Source of the DNA: TMED26 sp002694075
GTDB taxonomy: Bacteria > Pseudomonadota > Alphaproteobacteria > Thalassobaculales > Thalassobaculaceae
Assembly (NCBI GenBank): GCA_036160575.1
Contig: JAYYDT010000066.1
Coordinates: 1-64,000, forward strand
DNA length: 64,000 nt
Reading direction: 5' to 3'
Position 1 is the stretch's first letter; every line of letters starts with the position of its first letter. The position numbers were made by a program, and so were the translations under genes. The notes under the pieces were generated by a model. It was not told the DNA's origin and did not search any database. It saw only the letters and a list, made by a program, of their open reading frames with translations. This document shows positions 26,485 to 34,022 of the stretch, one piece after another.

Positions 26485-27343
26485 CGCTGGCCTCCATTAC
26501 CTCCGCGTCCGTCACATCGTCGACCAGGCGGTCACCCCCGGCGAGGACGATAAAGCGCTTGCCGCGGGCCCGGCCGATCAGCGTCAAGCCGGTTTGACGC
26601 GCCAGCGCCACCCCCCAGGAGGTGAAACCGGAGCGCGAGATCAAAATCGGAATGCCCATTTGCGCTGTCTTGATGACCATTTCGCTGGTTAAGCGGCCGG
26701 TGGTGTACATAATTTTGTCCGCCGCCGTGATGTCTTTCAAAAACATGAAGCCGGCGATTTTATCGATGGCGTTATGGCGGCCGACATCCTCGGTGTAAAT
26801 CAGCGGCCGGGCGCCGGCGGCCAATACGCAGCCATGAATCGCGCCCGCTCTCAGATATAAGCTCGGCGTGGTGTTGATGGCGTGAGTCAAGCGGCGCAAC
26901 CACGAGGTGCGCAGCTCGGCCGGCGGCAAGACGATGTCCTCGACCGCCTCCATCAAATCGCCGAACACCGTACCCTGGGCACAACCCGAGGTATGGGTTC
27001 TCTTCTTCAGCTTGTCTTCGAAATCGGTTTCCCGCTCGGTGCGCACCACCACCACGTCGACATCCGCGTCATGGTCGATTTGGGTAATCACGTCGTCAGC
27101 CCGCAGCATGTTCTGGTTGCGCAAATAACCAACCGCCAGTTCGGCCGGGTAGTCACCGATGGTCATGGCGGTGACGATCTCCTGACCATTTAAAAAAATC
27201 GTCAGCGGCCGTTCTATGACGACGCTTAAATCGACCGGCCGGCCGCTCTGGTCGGTCCCGGCAACGGCGGCGCTCAGCCGGGGGTCATCCGGGTTTGGCC
27301 GGATCAGATAGCTGTCGGTTGCATCGCTATGCGAGGCCATCAT
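26468..27343 (-). CDS. fdhD: formate dehydrogenase accessory sulfurtransferase
   Basis: This 291-residue FdhD has ERPLTIFLNG, YPAELAVGYL, the active-site loop SGCAQGTV, and 'YTEDVGRHNAIDKI', 'TTGRLTSEMVIK', 'SRSGFTSWGVALA' in the usual order. FdhD carries sulfur from IscS to the Mo cofactor of formate dehydrogenase. The first Cys of the E. coli Cys121-x-x-Cys124 pair is kept at Cys121, but the second is Gly124, giving a single-cysteine active site. The promoter region upstream contains a Mo-box. It is co-transcribed with mobA. Confidence 0.92.
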   Translation of the reverse strand: MMASHSDATDSYLIRPNPDDPRLSAAVAGTDQSGRPVDLSVVIERPLTIFLNGQEIVTAMTIGDYPAELAVGYLRNQNMLRADDVITQIDHDADVDVVVVRTERETDFEDKLKKRTHTSGCAQGTVFGDLMEAVEDIVLPPAELRTSWLRRLTHAINTTPSLYLRAGAIHGCVLAAGARPLIYTEDVGRHNAIDKIAGFMFLKDITAADKIMYTTGRLTSEMVIKTAQMGIPILISRSGFTSWGVALARQTGLTLIGRARGKRFIVLAGGDRLVDDVTDAEVMEASDDDDG

Positions 27344-27379
27344 CCTGTCCCTTCGCGCGGCGGGTGATTTCGCTTTTCC

Positions 27380-27403
27380 CGTTATATATGGTGGTATATA
27401 ACG
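27380..27403. promoter_or_regulatory. Mo-box: putative ModE/MopA-type operator between fdhD and moaA
   Basis: A perfect inverted repeat: arm CGTTATATA, 6-base spacer, arm TATATAACG. This layout (TATATA arms with CG ends and N6 spacing) is that of ModE-family binding sites known from E. coli and Rhodobacter capsulatus. It lies 36 bases before the fdhD start and 40 bases before the moaA start, where it would overlap both promoters. It probably lets molybdate-bound ModE adjust cofactor synthesis genes in both directions. No modE gene is in the window. Confidence 0.8.
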
Positions 27404-27443
27404 CTTCCGTAATGAGTGTGAAACCCGTGGACTCCATGCCGCG

Positions 27444-28436
27444 ATGATCGATCCTTTTGGCCGTCTTGTCTCCTATTTGCGCGTGTCGGTGACCGACCGA
27501 TGCGATTTTCGCTGTGTTTATTGCATGTCGGAGAATATGACGTTTTTGCCGAAAAAAGACCTCCTCAGCTTGGAGGAATTGCAGCGTTTATGCGGCATTT
27601 TCGTTCGCTTGGGCGTCACCAAGCTGCGCATCACCGGCGGCGAACCCCTGGTCCGGCGCGATATCATGTCGCTGTTCCGGGGCCTTGGCGGCCTACTTGA
27701 CGGCGGTGGCCTGGACGAACTCACGGTCACCACCAACGGCAGCATGCTGGACCGCCACGCCGGCGATTTAGCGGCCGCCGGCGTGCGCCGCATCAATGTA
27801 TCCCTGGACACCTTGGACCCGGAAAAATTCCTCGCCATTACCCGCTGGGGGCGCTTTGACCGAGTGATGAACGGGTTGGCGGCGGCCGACGCGGCGGGCC
27901 TCAAGGTCAAAATCAACGCCGTCGCCATGAAAGGCGTCAACGAGGACGAATTGCCTGACATGCTGGCTTGGTGCCATGCCCGTGGCTACGACCTGACGCT
28001 CATCGAGGTGATGCCGATGGGCGAGGTCGGCGACCATACTCGGCTTGATCAATATCTGCCGTTAAGTCAGGTCCGCCGGCAATTGGCGGCGCGTTACACG
28101 CTGGAGGACATCCCCCTCAACACCGGCGGGCCGGCGCGCTATGTGCGAGTCGCCGAAACCGGCGGTCGGCTCGGGTTCATCACCCCGCTGACCCATAATT
28201 TCTGCGAAAGCTGTAACCGTGTGCGGCTGACCTGCACCGGCACCTTGTATATGTGCCTGGGCCAAGACGACGCCGTCGACTTGCGCGCCGTGCTGCGCGC
28301 CCATGACGACGATCAAGCGGTGATCGACGCCATCCACGCGGCCATCGCCGCCAAGCCCAAGGGCCATGACTTCGTCATCGACCGCCAACACCATGGCCCG
28401 GCGGTGGCCCGCCATATGAGCGTCACCGGCGGCTAA
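27444..28436 (+). CDS. moaA: GTP 3',8-cyclase
   Basis: This 330-residue radical SAM enzyme has the SAM cluster motif Cys20-x3-Cys24-x2-Cys27, the SAM-binding TGGEPLVRRD, and the C-terminal cluster Cys254-x2-Cys257-x13-Cys271 that binds GTP. The C-terminus ends in Gly-Gly, as needed for activity in MoaA. It catalyses the first step of molybdopterin synthesis. It is divergent from fdhD-mobA with the Mo-box between, tying cofactor synthesis to the formate dehydrogenase module. moaC and other moa genes are not here. Confidence 0.95.
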   Translation: MIDPFGRLVSYLRVSVTDRCDFRCVYCMSENMTFLPKKDLLSLEELQRLCGIFVRLGVTKLRITGGEPLVRRDIMSLFRGLGGLLDGGGLDELTVTTNGSMLDRHAGDLAAAGVRRINVSLDTLDPEKFLAITRWGRFDRVMNGLAAADAAGLKVKINAVAMKGVNEDELPDMLAWCHARGYDLTLIEVMPMGEVGDHTRLDQYLPLSQVRRQLAARYTLEDIPLNTGGPARYVRVAETGGRLGFITPLTHNFCESCNRVRLTCTGTLYMCLGQDDAVDLRAVLRAHDDDQAVIDAIHAAIAAKPKGHDFVIDRQHHGPAVARHMSVTGG

Positions 28437-28499
28437 GCGCGCTTTCCCGATCGGTCCGAACCGTGCTAGGTCGGTTCGGGCAACGGCGGCGACGCGGCG

Positions 28500-29456
28500 A
28501 TGAAAAAACCTTTAATCCTGCTTCTCAAGATCGCGGTCAGCGGCGGTCTGATCGCTTTTTTGGTGACCCAGATGGATCTCGCCGCGGTACGCGGCGCGCT
28601 CGCCGCCGTCACACCGTTTTCGGTGATCGCCTGCATCGGCCTGTTGTTCGCGCAGATGTTCCTGCTCACCTTACGCTGGACAATCCTGATGCGCGCCGCC
28701 GGTGCCGATATAGGTTATTGGGCGGCGCTCCGCATCCTTTTCGCGGCGATGTTCTTCACCCAAGCCCTGCCCAGCAGTATCGGCGGCGACGCGGTACGCA
28801 TTTACATGGTTCATCGCCGCGGCCTGCCGTTGGGCCAGGCGTCATCCACCGTGCTTTTGGACCGCGCCGCCGGGCTGACCTCGCTGATTGTGATGATGGC
28901 GCTGTTCGGCCATATCGTGTTCGCGCGCCTGCCGGGCGACAGCGGGCCGTGGTTTCAGCTGTTGCCGGTCGCCGCGCTGCTGGCGATTGGGGCGGGATTT
29001 TGGCTGTTACCGCGCATCGCGCGGCTGTTGGCAGTCTACCGCTGGGGCGCCCGCCTGGCCAACCCGCTGAGCCTGACCGCCGCGTTGTCCCGCGATATAA
29101 GATTGGCGGTGCCGGTGTTCGCCATCAGCTTCAGCGTCCACGCCTCGACCGCTCTGGCGGTCTGGATACTCGCCGGCGACCTGGCGCCGGGGATAACCTA
29201 CTTCACCGTGCTGGCCTTTTTGCCGCCGGCGATCTTGCTCATGGTCTTGCCGATCACCATCGCCGGCTGGGGCGTGCGTGAAGGCGTGCTGGTGACCCTT
29301 TTCACGCTGACCGGATACGGCGGCGCCGAGGGTCTGATCGTGTCCTTGCTGTGGGGGGTGACAACGCTGCTGGCGGTGGTGCCGGCGGGATTGGTGTGGT
29401 TGGTCACCCGCGACCAAGGCGAAGGCTTGCCCCCGACCACCTCCAACCCGGCTTAG
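28500..29456 (+). CDS. lysylphosphatidylglycerol synthase TM region/YbhN-like membrane protein
   Basis: This 318-residue polytopic protein has about 8 hydrophobic segments and the UPF0104 signatures LRWTILMRAAG, FFTQALPSSIGGDAVRIYMV and LDRAAGLTSL. This fold is the flippase-like part of MprF and of hopanoid- and glycolipid-related proteins, and stands alone in YbhN and AglD relatives. It probably acts on lipids or lipid-linked glycans in the inner membrane. It lies 63 bases after moaA, with no functional link visible. No aminoacyl-transferase domain is attached. Confidence 0.85.
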   Translation: MKKPLILLLKIAVSGGLIAFLVTQMDLAAVRGALAAVTPFSVIACIGLLFAQMFLLTLRWTILMRAAGADIGYWAALRILFAAMFFTQALPSSIGGDAVRIYMVHRRGLPLGQASSTVLLDRAAGLTSLIVMMALFGHIVFARLPGDSGPWFQLLPVAALLAIGAGFWLLPRIARLLAVYRWGARLANPLSLTAALSRDIRLAVPVFAISFSVHASTALAVWILAGDLAPGITYFTVLAFLPPAILLMVLPITIAGWGVREGVLVTLFTLTGYGGAEGLIVSLLWGVTTLLAVVPAGLVWLVTRDQGEGLPPTTSNPA

Positions 29457-29490
29457 GGCCGCGCCGGCCCCTCGATAAACGATTTTTATT
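29456..29490 (+). terminator. possible rho-independent terminator after the YbhN-like gene
   Basis: A short GGGCC/GGCCC stem with a 5-base loop starts at the stop codon and is followed, after a small second TCG/CGA hairpin, by ATTTTTATT. The stem is only 5 bp and the T-run is 10 bases away, so the call is weak. Confidence 0.3.
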
Positions 29491-29567
29491 AGACGCGGCG
29501 GCGACCGGCGGGTAAGCCTGGGCCGTTCCCGCCCGCCCCGGGCAGCCCAAAACGGATCGCGCGCCCC

Positions 29568-30329
29568 ATGACACGGATCGCTTTCATCGCCGCCGACAGT
29601 GCCGAAGCGCAAAGCGCGCTGAGCGAGCTTAAGCGGCGCTATAGCGCGGTCGACCCGCAGGAAGCCGATGTCATCGTCGCCCTTGGCGGGGACGGCCAAA
29701 TGCTGCAAACCTTGCGCGACAACATCCACCGCGACGTGCGCCTCTTTGGCATGAACCGCGGCACCGTCGGCTTTTTGATGAACGCCTACGCGGTCGAGGA
29801 TTTGCCGGCCCGTGTGGCCGCCGCCGACGAGGTGGTGATCCACCCTTTGCGCATGCGCGCCACCGACATCGAAGGCCAGGTAACCGAGGCGCTGGCCATT
29901 AACGAAGTCTCGTTGTTGCGCCAAACCGCCCAGGCGGCGAAAATCCGGATCATCATTGACGACCGGGTGCGCATGGAGGAACTCATCGCCGATGGCGCCC
30001 TGGTCGCCACCGCCGCCGGCAGCACCGCCTATAACCTGTCGGTGCATGGCCCGATCATCCCGCTCGGCGCCGATATCCTGGCGCTGACCCCGATCAGCCC
30101 GTTTCGCCCGCGGCGCTGGCGCGGCGCCCTGCTGCCCGCCGGAGCGAAAATCGGCTTCGAGATTTTGGCCCCCGACAAACGCCCGGTCAGCGCCGTCGCC
30201 GATAGCGCCGAAGTACGCCATGTGGTGCGCGTCGACATCCACCAAGACGATGCGATTTCACTTCGCCTGCTGCACGATCCGGATCACAATCTGGAAGAAC
30301 GCATTTTAATGGAGCAATTCACGCCCTGA
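29568..30329 (+). CDS. nadK: NAD kinase
   Basis: This 253-residue NAD kinase of the short alphaproteobacterial type has the GGDG motif (40-43) with the catalytic Asp, 'GMNRGTVGFLMN', NEVSLLR in place of the usual NE(V/I), and 'GALVATAAGSTAYNLSVHGPI' containing the glycine-rich substrate loop. It phosphorylates NAD+ to NADP+ in the cytosol. It is followed by the HpaI operon at a 47-base gap, so it may share a transcript with it. Confidence 0.94.
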   Translation: MTRIAFIAADSAEAQSALSELKRRYSAVDPQEADVIVALGGDGQMLQTLRDNIHRDVRLFGMNRGTVGFLMNAYAVEDLPARVAAADEVVIHPLRMRATDIEGQVTEALAINEVSLLRQTAQAAKIRIIIDDRVRMEELIADGALVATAAGSTAYNLSVHGPIIPLGADILALTPISPFRPRRWRGALLPAGAKIGFEILAPDKRPVSAVADSAEVRHVVRVDIHQDDAISLRLLHDPDHNLEERILMEQFTP

Positions 30330-30376
30330 CCCGCCTCCCCCGCGGCGATGGCGGATTGAGCCGGGAGACAGCCCCG

Positions 30377-31138
30377 ATGTCCTTTCGCGCCCTTTTGAGC
30401 CGGTCGCCGGTGCCCCTGGGCACCATGATCGGCGAGTTCGACACCCCCGGGATCGGCCATATCGCCAAAGCCGCCGGCCTGGATTATGTGTTTCTCGACC
30501 TTGAACACTCGGGCTTTGGGCTCGGCGATTTGAAACGCTTGTTGGTCTATTTCCAGGCCGCCGGCCTGCCGGTGATGGTGCGCCCGCCGTCAAAATCCGG
30601 CCATCATATCTCGCGCGCCCTCGACGCCGGCGCCGAGGCGCTGTTGATGCCGATGGTGGCGAGCGCCGAGGAAGCCGCCGATCTGGTGCGGATGATGCGT
30701 TATCCGCCGGCCGGCCGGCGCGGCGTCGCCCTTGGCATGGCCCATGATCGCTACACCGGCGGCGACCCGGCGGCGAAACTGGCCGCCGCCAACCGCGACA
30801 ACGTCCTGATCGCCTTGATTGAGACGATCAGCGGCCTGGAGGCGGTCGAGGCGATCGCCGCCACCGACGGTGTCGACGCGCTGTGGATTGGCCATTTCGA
30901 CCTGTCGACCAGCATGGGCATCCCCGGCGCCTTCGACGACCCGCGCTTCATCGCCGCCATCGACCGGATCACCGCCGCCGCCAAGGCCGCCGACGTCCCG
31001 CTCGGCCAATTGGTGGGACGGCCCGAGGACGGCCGCAAATTCATCGCCGATGGCTTCCAGTTGATTTGCTACGGCGTCGACAGCAACCTCTTGCGTGACA
31101 GTCTCGCCGCCGGGGTGGCGGCGATCCGCGGCGCCTAA
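30377..31138 (+). CDS. HpcH/HpaI aldolase family protein
   Basis: This 253-residue TIM-barrel class II pyruvate aldolase-type protein has FLDLEHS, the Arg-bearing 'MVRPPSKSGH', 'AGAEALLMPMV', metal ligand Glu in LIETISGLEA and Asp in WIGHFDLSTSMG. Such enzymes cleave or form 4-hydroxy-2-oxo acids, releasing pyruvate. The ATG at 30377 follows GGGAGAC; a TTG at 30356 is also in frame. It leads an operon with a 2-hydroxyacid dehydrogenase and a PRISE reductase. The substrate is unknown. Confidence 0.88.
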   Translation: MSFRALLSRSPVPLGTMIGEFDTPGIGHIAKAAGLDYVFLDLEHSGFGLGDLKRLLVYFQAAGLPVMVRPPSKSGHHISRALDAGAEALLMPMVASAEEAADLVRMMRYPPAGRRGVALGMAHDRYTGGDPAAKLAAANRDNVLIALIETISGLEAVEAIAATDGVDALWIGHFDLSTSMGIPGAFDDPRFIAAIDRITAAAKAADVPLGQLVGRPEDGRKFIADGFQLICYGVDSNLLRDSLAAGVAAIRGA

Positions 31139-31156
31139 CGTGAAGGACCGAGACCG

Positions 31157-32185
31157 ATGACCAGCCCCTTTCGTATTGGCGTCAGCCCGCTGCTTGATCC
31201 GGCCCGCGGCAAGCTGCAGTTCCCCAGCTATGATCTCGCCGACCTCGCCGCCGACCCGGCCTTCGAAATCGCCTATTACGATGTCGCGACACCCTTGGCG
31301 GCGGACGCCCTTGGCGGCTTCGACGCCTTGGTGCTGCTTGGCGAACGGATGGCGGCGAGCAGCTTTCCCGGCGACGGGCGGCTGAAACTGATCGCGCGCA
31401 TGGGCGTTGGCTATGACACCGTCGATGTGCCTGGCTGCACCGAACATGGCGTGGCCTTGACCATCACCCCGCCGGCGGTGGCCCGGCCGATGGCGGTGGC
31501 GACCTTGAACTTTCTGCTCAGCCTGGCCAACAACATGATGGTCAAGGACCGGATCACCCGCGAGGGGCCGGCGGGCTGGGCCAAGCGCACCGACCACCAT
31601 GGCCTCGGCCTGATCGGGCGGGTGTTCGCGATGGTCGGCCTCGGCAATATCGGGCGCGAGACCTTACGCCTGATTAAGCCCTTGGACATGGAGGTCATCG
31701 TCCATGACCCGGCCCTGAGCGCGGCCGACGCCGCCGAACTTGGCGTGCGTCTCTGCGATCTAGATACGATTTTTCGAGAGGGCGATTTCGTCAGCTTGCA
31801 CTGCCCGTTGACGGATGGCACACGCCACCTGTTCAACGCCGCTCGGCTAGCCCAAATGAAACCGACCGCCTATCTCATCAACACCGCGCGCGGACCGGTG
31901 GTCGACCAAGCCGCCCTTTACGACGCCCTGGTCGCCGGCACCATCGCCGGCGCCGGCTTGGATGTCTTGGACCCCGAACCGTCGGCCGCCGACGAGGCCA
32001 TCGCCGGCCTCGACAATGTCATCCTCGCGCCGCACGCGCTGGGCTGGACCGATCACATGTTCGCCGAAATGGCGCGCCTCAACATGGCCGCCATTCGCGC
32101 CGTCGCCGGCGGTCAAAACCCCGACTATGTGGTCAATCGCGAGGTCCTCGACGACCCCGCCTTCCGCGCCAAGTTGGCCGGATGA
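31157..32185 (+). CDS. D-isomer-specific 2-hydroxyacid dehydrogenase
   Basis: This 342-residue NAD(P)-dependent dehydrogenase has the dinucleotide motif VGLGNIGRETL and the catalytic set in order: Arg in NTARGPVVD, Glu in LDPEPS, His in APHALGWT. These enzymes reduce 2-oxo acids or oxidise 2-hydroxy acids. It lies 18 bases after the aldolase gene and overlaps the next gene by ATGA. The 2-oxo acid released by the HpaI-type aldolase is a plausible partner substrate. Confidence 0.9.
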   Translation: MTSPFRIGVSPLLDPARGKLQFPSYDLADLAADPAFEIAYYDVATPLAADALGGFDALVLLGERMAASSFPGDGRLKLIARMGVGYDTVDVPGCTEHGVALTITPPAVARPMAVATLNFLLSLANNMMVKDRITREGPAGWAKRTDHHGLGLIGRVFAMVGLGNIGRETLRLIKPLDMEVIVHDPALSAADAAELGVRLCDLDTIFREGDFVSLHCPLTDGTRHLFNAARLAQMKPTAYLINTARGPVVDQAALYDALVAGTIAGAGLDVLDPEPSAADEAIAGLDNVILAPHALGWTDHMFAEMARLNMAAIRAVAGGQNPDYVVNREVLDDPAFRAKLAG

Positions 32186-33237
32186 TGGCGACGCCGCGCC
32201 ATGTGCTGGTGATCGGCGCCTCGGGCGTCATCGGCGGCGCCCATATCGGCAATCTGGCTGGCCGCCCCGGGGTCACCGCCCTGGCCCTGTCGCGGCGACC
32301 GGAACCGGCACCGGCCGAGAACATACGCTCACTGGCGCTTGACCTGATGGCGCCGGCGAAGGTCGACACCGCGGCCCTTGCGCCGGTCACCGAAATGGTT
32401 TTCGCCGGCTTCATCGAAACCGGCGACATGGCCAGCCAACGCGAGCCCAATCGGGCGCTGTTCGACGCCGCCCTCGATCTGGTCCGACGGTATTGCCCGC
32501 AACTGGCCCAGGTCACTTTGCTGCAGGGCATGAAGGCCTATGGCAGCCATTTGGGGCCGTTTAAAACCCCCGCCAAGGAAAGCGATCCACGCTTGCCCGG
32601 CGGCCATTATTACGACGACCAGGCCGACGCCCTGGCCGACGCCGCGGCCGCCCATGGGTGGCGCTGGAGCGTGCTGCGGCCGCATGTGGTGATCGGCGCC
32701 GGCCGGCGGTCGCCGCAAAACCTGCTGGCCGTTCTTGGCGTCCTGGCCAGCGTTTTGAAAGCCCGCGGCGAACCGCTTTATTTCCCCGGCCCGGCGGCCG
32801 CCTGGGCGCCGATTTACCAAGCCACCGACGCCGATTTGCTGTCGCGGGCGATTGATTGGGCGGCGGCGACACCCAGCGCCGATGGCGAGATTTTCAACAT
32901 CACCAATGGCGATTTTTTCCGCTGGCAAAATCTCTGGCCGCGCCTGGCCGAGGTGTTTGAGATGCCGGTCGACGGCCCGCGCGACGTGAAATTGGTTGAG
33001 GTCATGGCCGACGCCGAGACCGACTGGCGACAATTGACCGCGGCCCATGGCCTGGTGCCCAATCGACTGGCCGAGATGGTCTCTTGGCCGTTCGCCGATT
33101 ATGTCTTCAACACCACCTGGGACGTCATGGCCGACACCCTGAAATGCCGGCGCCATGGCTTCCTGGACTTCGTCGACAGCGAAGGCATGCTGCGCGACCG
33201 CTTGACCGCCCTGCGGCAGGCTAAAATACTGCCCTGA
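32182..33237 (+). CDS. PRISE-like NAD(P)H-dependent ene-reductase/extended SDR
   Basis: This 351-residue extended SDR has the cofactor motif GASGVIG (12-18) and the features of progesterone-5-beta-reductase/iridoid-synthase-like enzymes: GMKAYGSHLGPF with catalytic-type Lys118, then PAKESDPR and a double Tyr (143-144) in HYYDD. The C-terminal part has 'GEIFNITNGDFFRWQNLWPRLAE'. The family reduces activated C=C bonds of enones. The start overlaps the dehydrogenase stop. The physiological substrate is unknown, but the operon suggests small oxo-acid or enone metabolism. Confidence 0.82.
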   Translation: MMATPRHVLVIGASGVIGGAHIGNLAGRPGVTALALSRRPEPAPAENIRSLALDLMAPAKVDTAALAPVTEMVFAGFIETGDMASQREPNRALFDAALDLVRRYCPQLAQVTLLQGMKAYGSHLGPFKTPAKESDPRLPGGHYYDDQADALADAAAAHGWRWSVLRPHVVIGAGRRSPQNLLAVLGVLASVLKARGEPLYFPGPAAAWAPIYQATDADLLSRAIDWAAATPSADGEIFNITNGDFFRWQNLWPRLAEVFEMPVDGPRDVKLVEVMADAETDWRQLTAAHGLVPNRLAEMVSWPFADYVFNTTWDVMADTLKCRRHGFLDFVDSEGMLRDRLTALRQAKILP

Positions 33238-33271
33238 CTGCGCCTGTCTGATCTTCATAGAGAGCCCGCCC

Positions 33272-33886
33272 ATGACCGCCCCCACCCTTGGCGCGACGGT
33301 GATCGTCGCCAACCATTACCAGAACGAAAACTGCCATCCCGACGGCAAGATCAAGGTCGGCATCGGCGCCGACAGCGCCTGGCGCTGGGAGCGACTGGAA
33401 AACGCCAAGCGGTTGTTCGCCGGGGCGCGCGGCGCGGCGGTGCCGATCGTCCATGTGCGCCTCGCCGTGCCGGCCGATTTCAAAGGTGTCGTCGCCAATA
33501 CCGACTTGATCCGCGAATGGCTGAAGCTGGGCGCCTGGCGCGAGGGCACCTGGGGGGTTGAGTTCATCGACGGCCTGGCGCCGACGGCGGACGAATATGT
33601 CGTCACCCATACCCGCAACAGCGGCTTCCATAATTCAACCCTGGAGGAAGTTCTGTTCTCTCTCGGCGCCCGCCATTTGATCTGCTGCGGCGTCTCGACC
33701 GCCTATACCGTCGAGGCGACGGTGCGCCACGCCACCGACATCGGCTATACCGTGACCGTCGCCGCCGACGCCTGTTCCACCGCCACTCAGGAGCAGCACA
33801 ACAACGCCCTGAAAGCGATGGCGCCGCTGGCGGCGATCCAAGACGTCGACCACATTATCAAGGGCTTCGCCGCCGCCCGTCCCTAA
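33272..33886 (+). CDS. isochorismatase-fold protein lacking the catalytic triad (probable pseudoenzyme)
   Basis: This 204-residue protein has the cysteine-hydrolase fold: an N-terminal strand ending YQNE, 'RNSGFHNSTLEEVLFSLG', GVSTAYTVEATVRHATDIGYTV and a closing ADACST. Aligned by eye, all three triad positions differ: Asp becomes His15, Lys becomes His113 and Cys becomes Thr146. Relatives without the Cys are known, but loss of all three suggests another chemistry (perhaps metal-based with the two His) or a binding role. It ends the HpaI-dehydrogenase-PRISE operon, 34 bases after the reductase. Confidence 0.82.
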   Translation: MTAPTLGATVIVANHYQNENCHPDGKIKVGIGADSAWRWERLENAKRLFAGARGAAVPIVHVRLAVPADFKGVVANTDLIREWLKLGAWREGTWGVEFIDGLAPTADEYVVTHTRNSGFHNSTLEEVLFSLGARHLICCGVSTAYTVEATVRHATDIGYTVTVAADACSTATQEQHNNALKAMAPLAAIQDVDHIIKGFAAARP

Positions 33887-34022
33887 GACTGGTCGGCCTG
33901 GGGCATCCACGCGCCGGTCATATCCGGGTAGTGAAAATATTTTAAAACATGTAGATGGGATTTATTATACGCGCTAAGATTGTTCCGATAGGCTCTTTTA
34001 ATGGCGGCCAATTGGAACTTCG

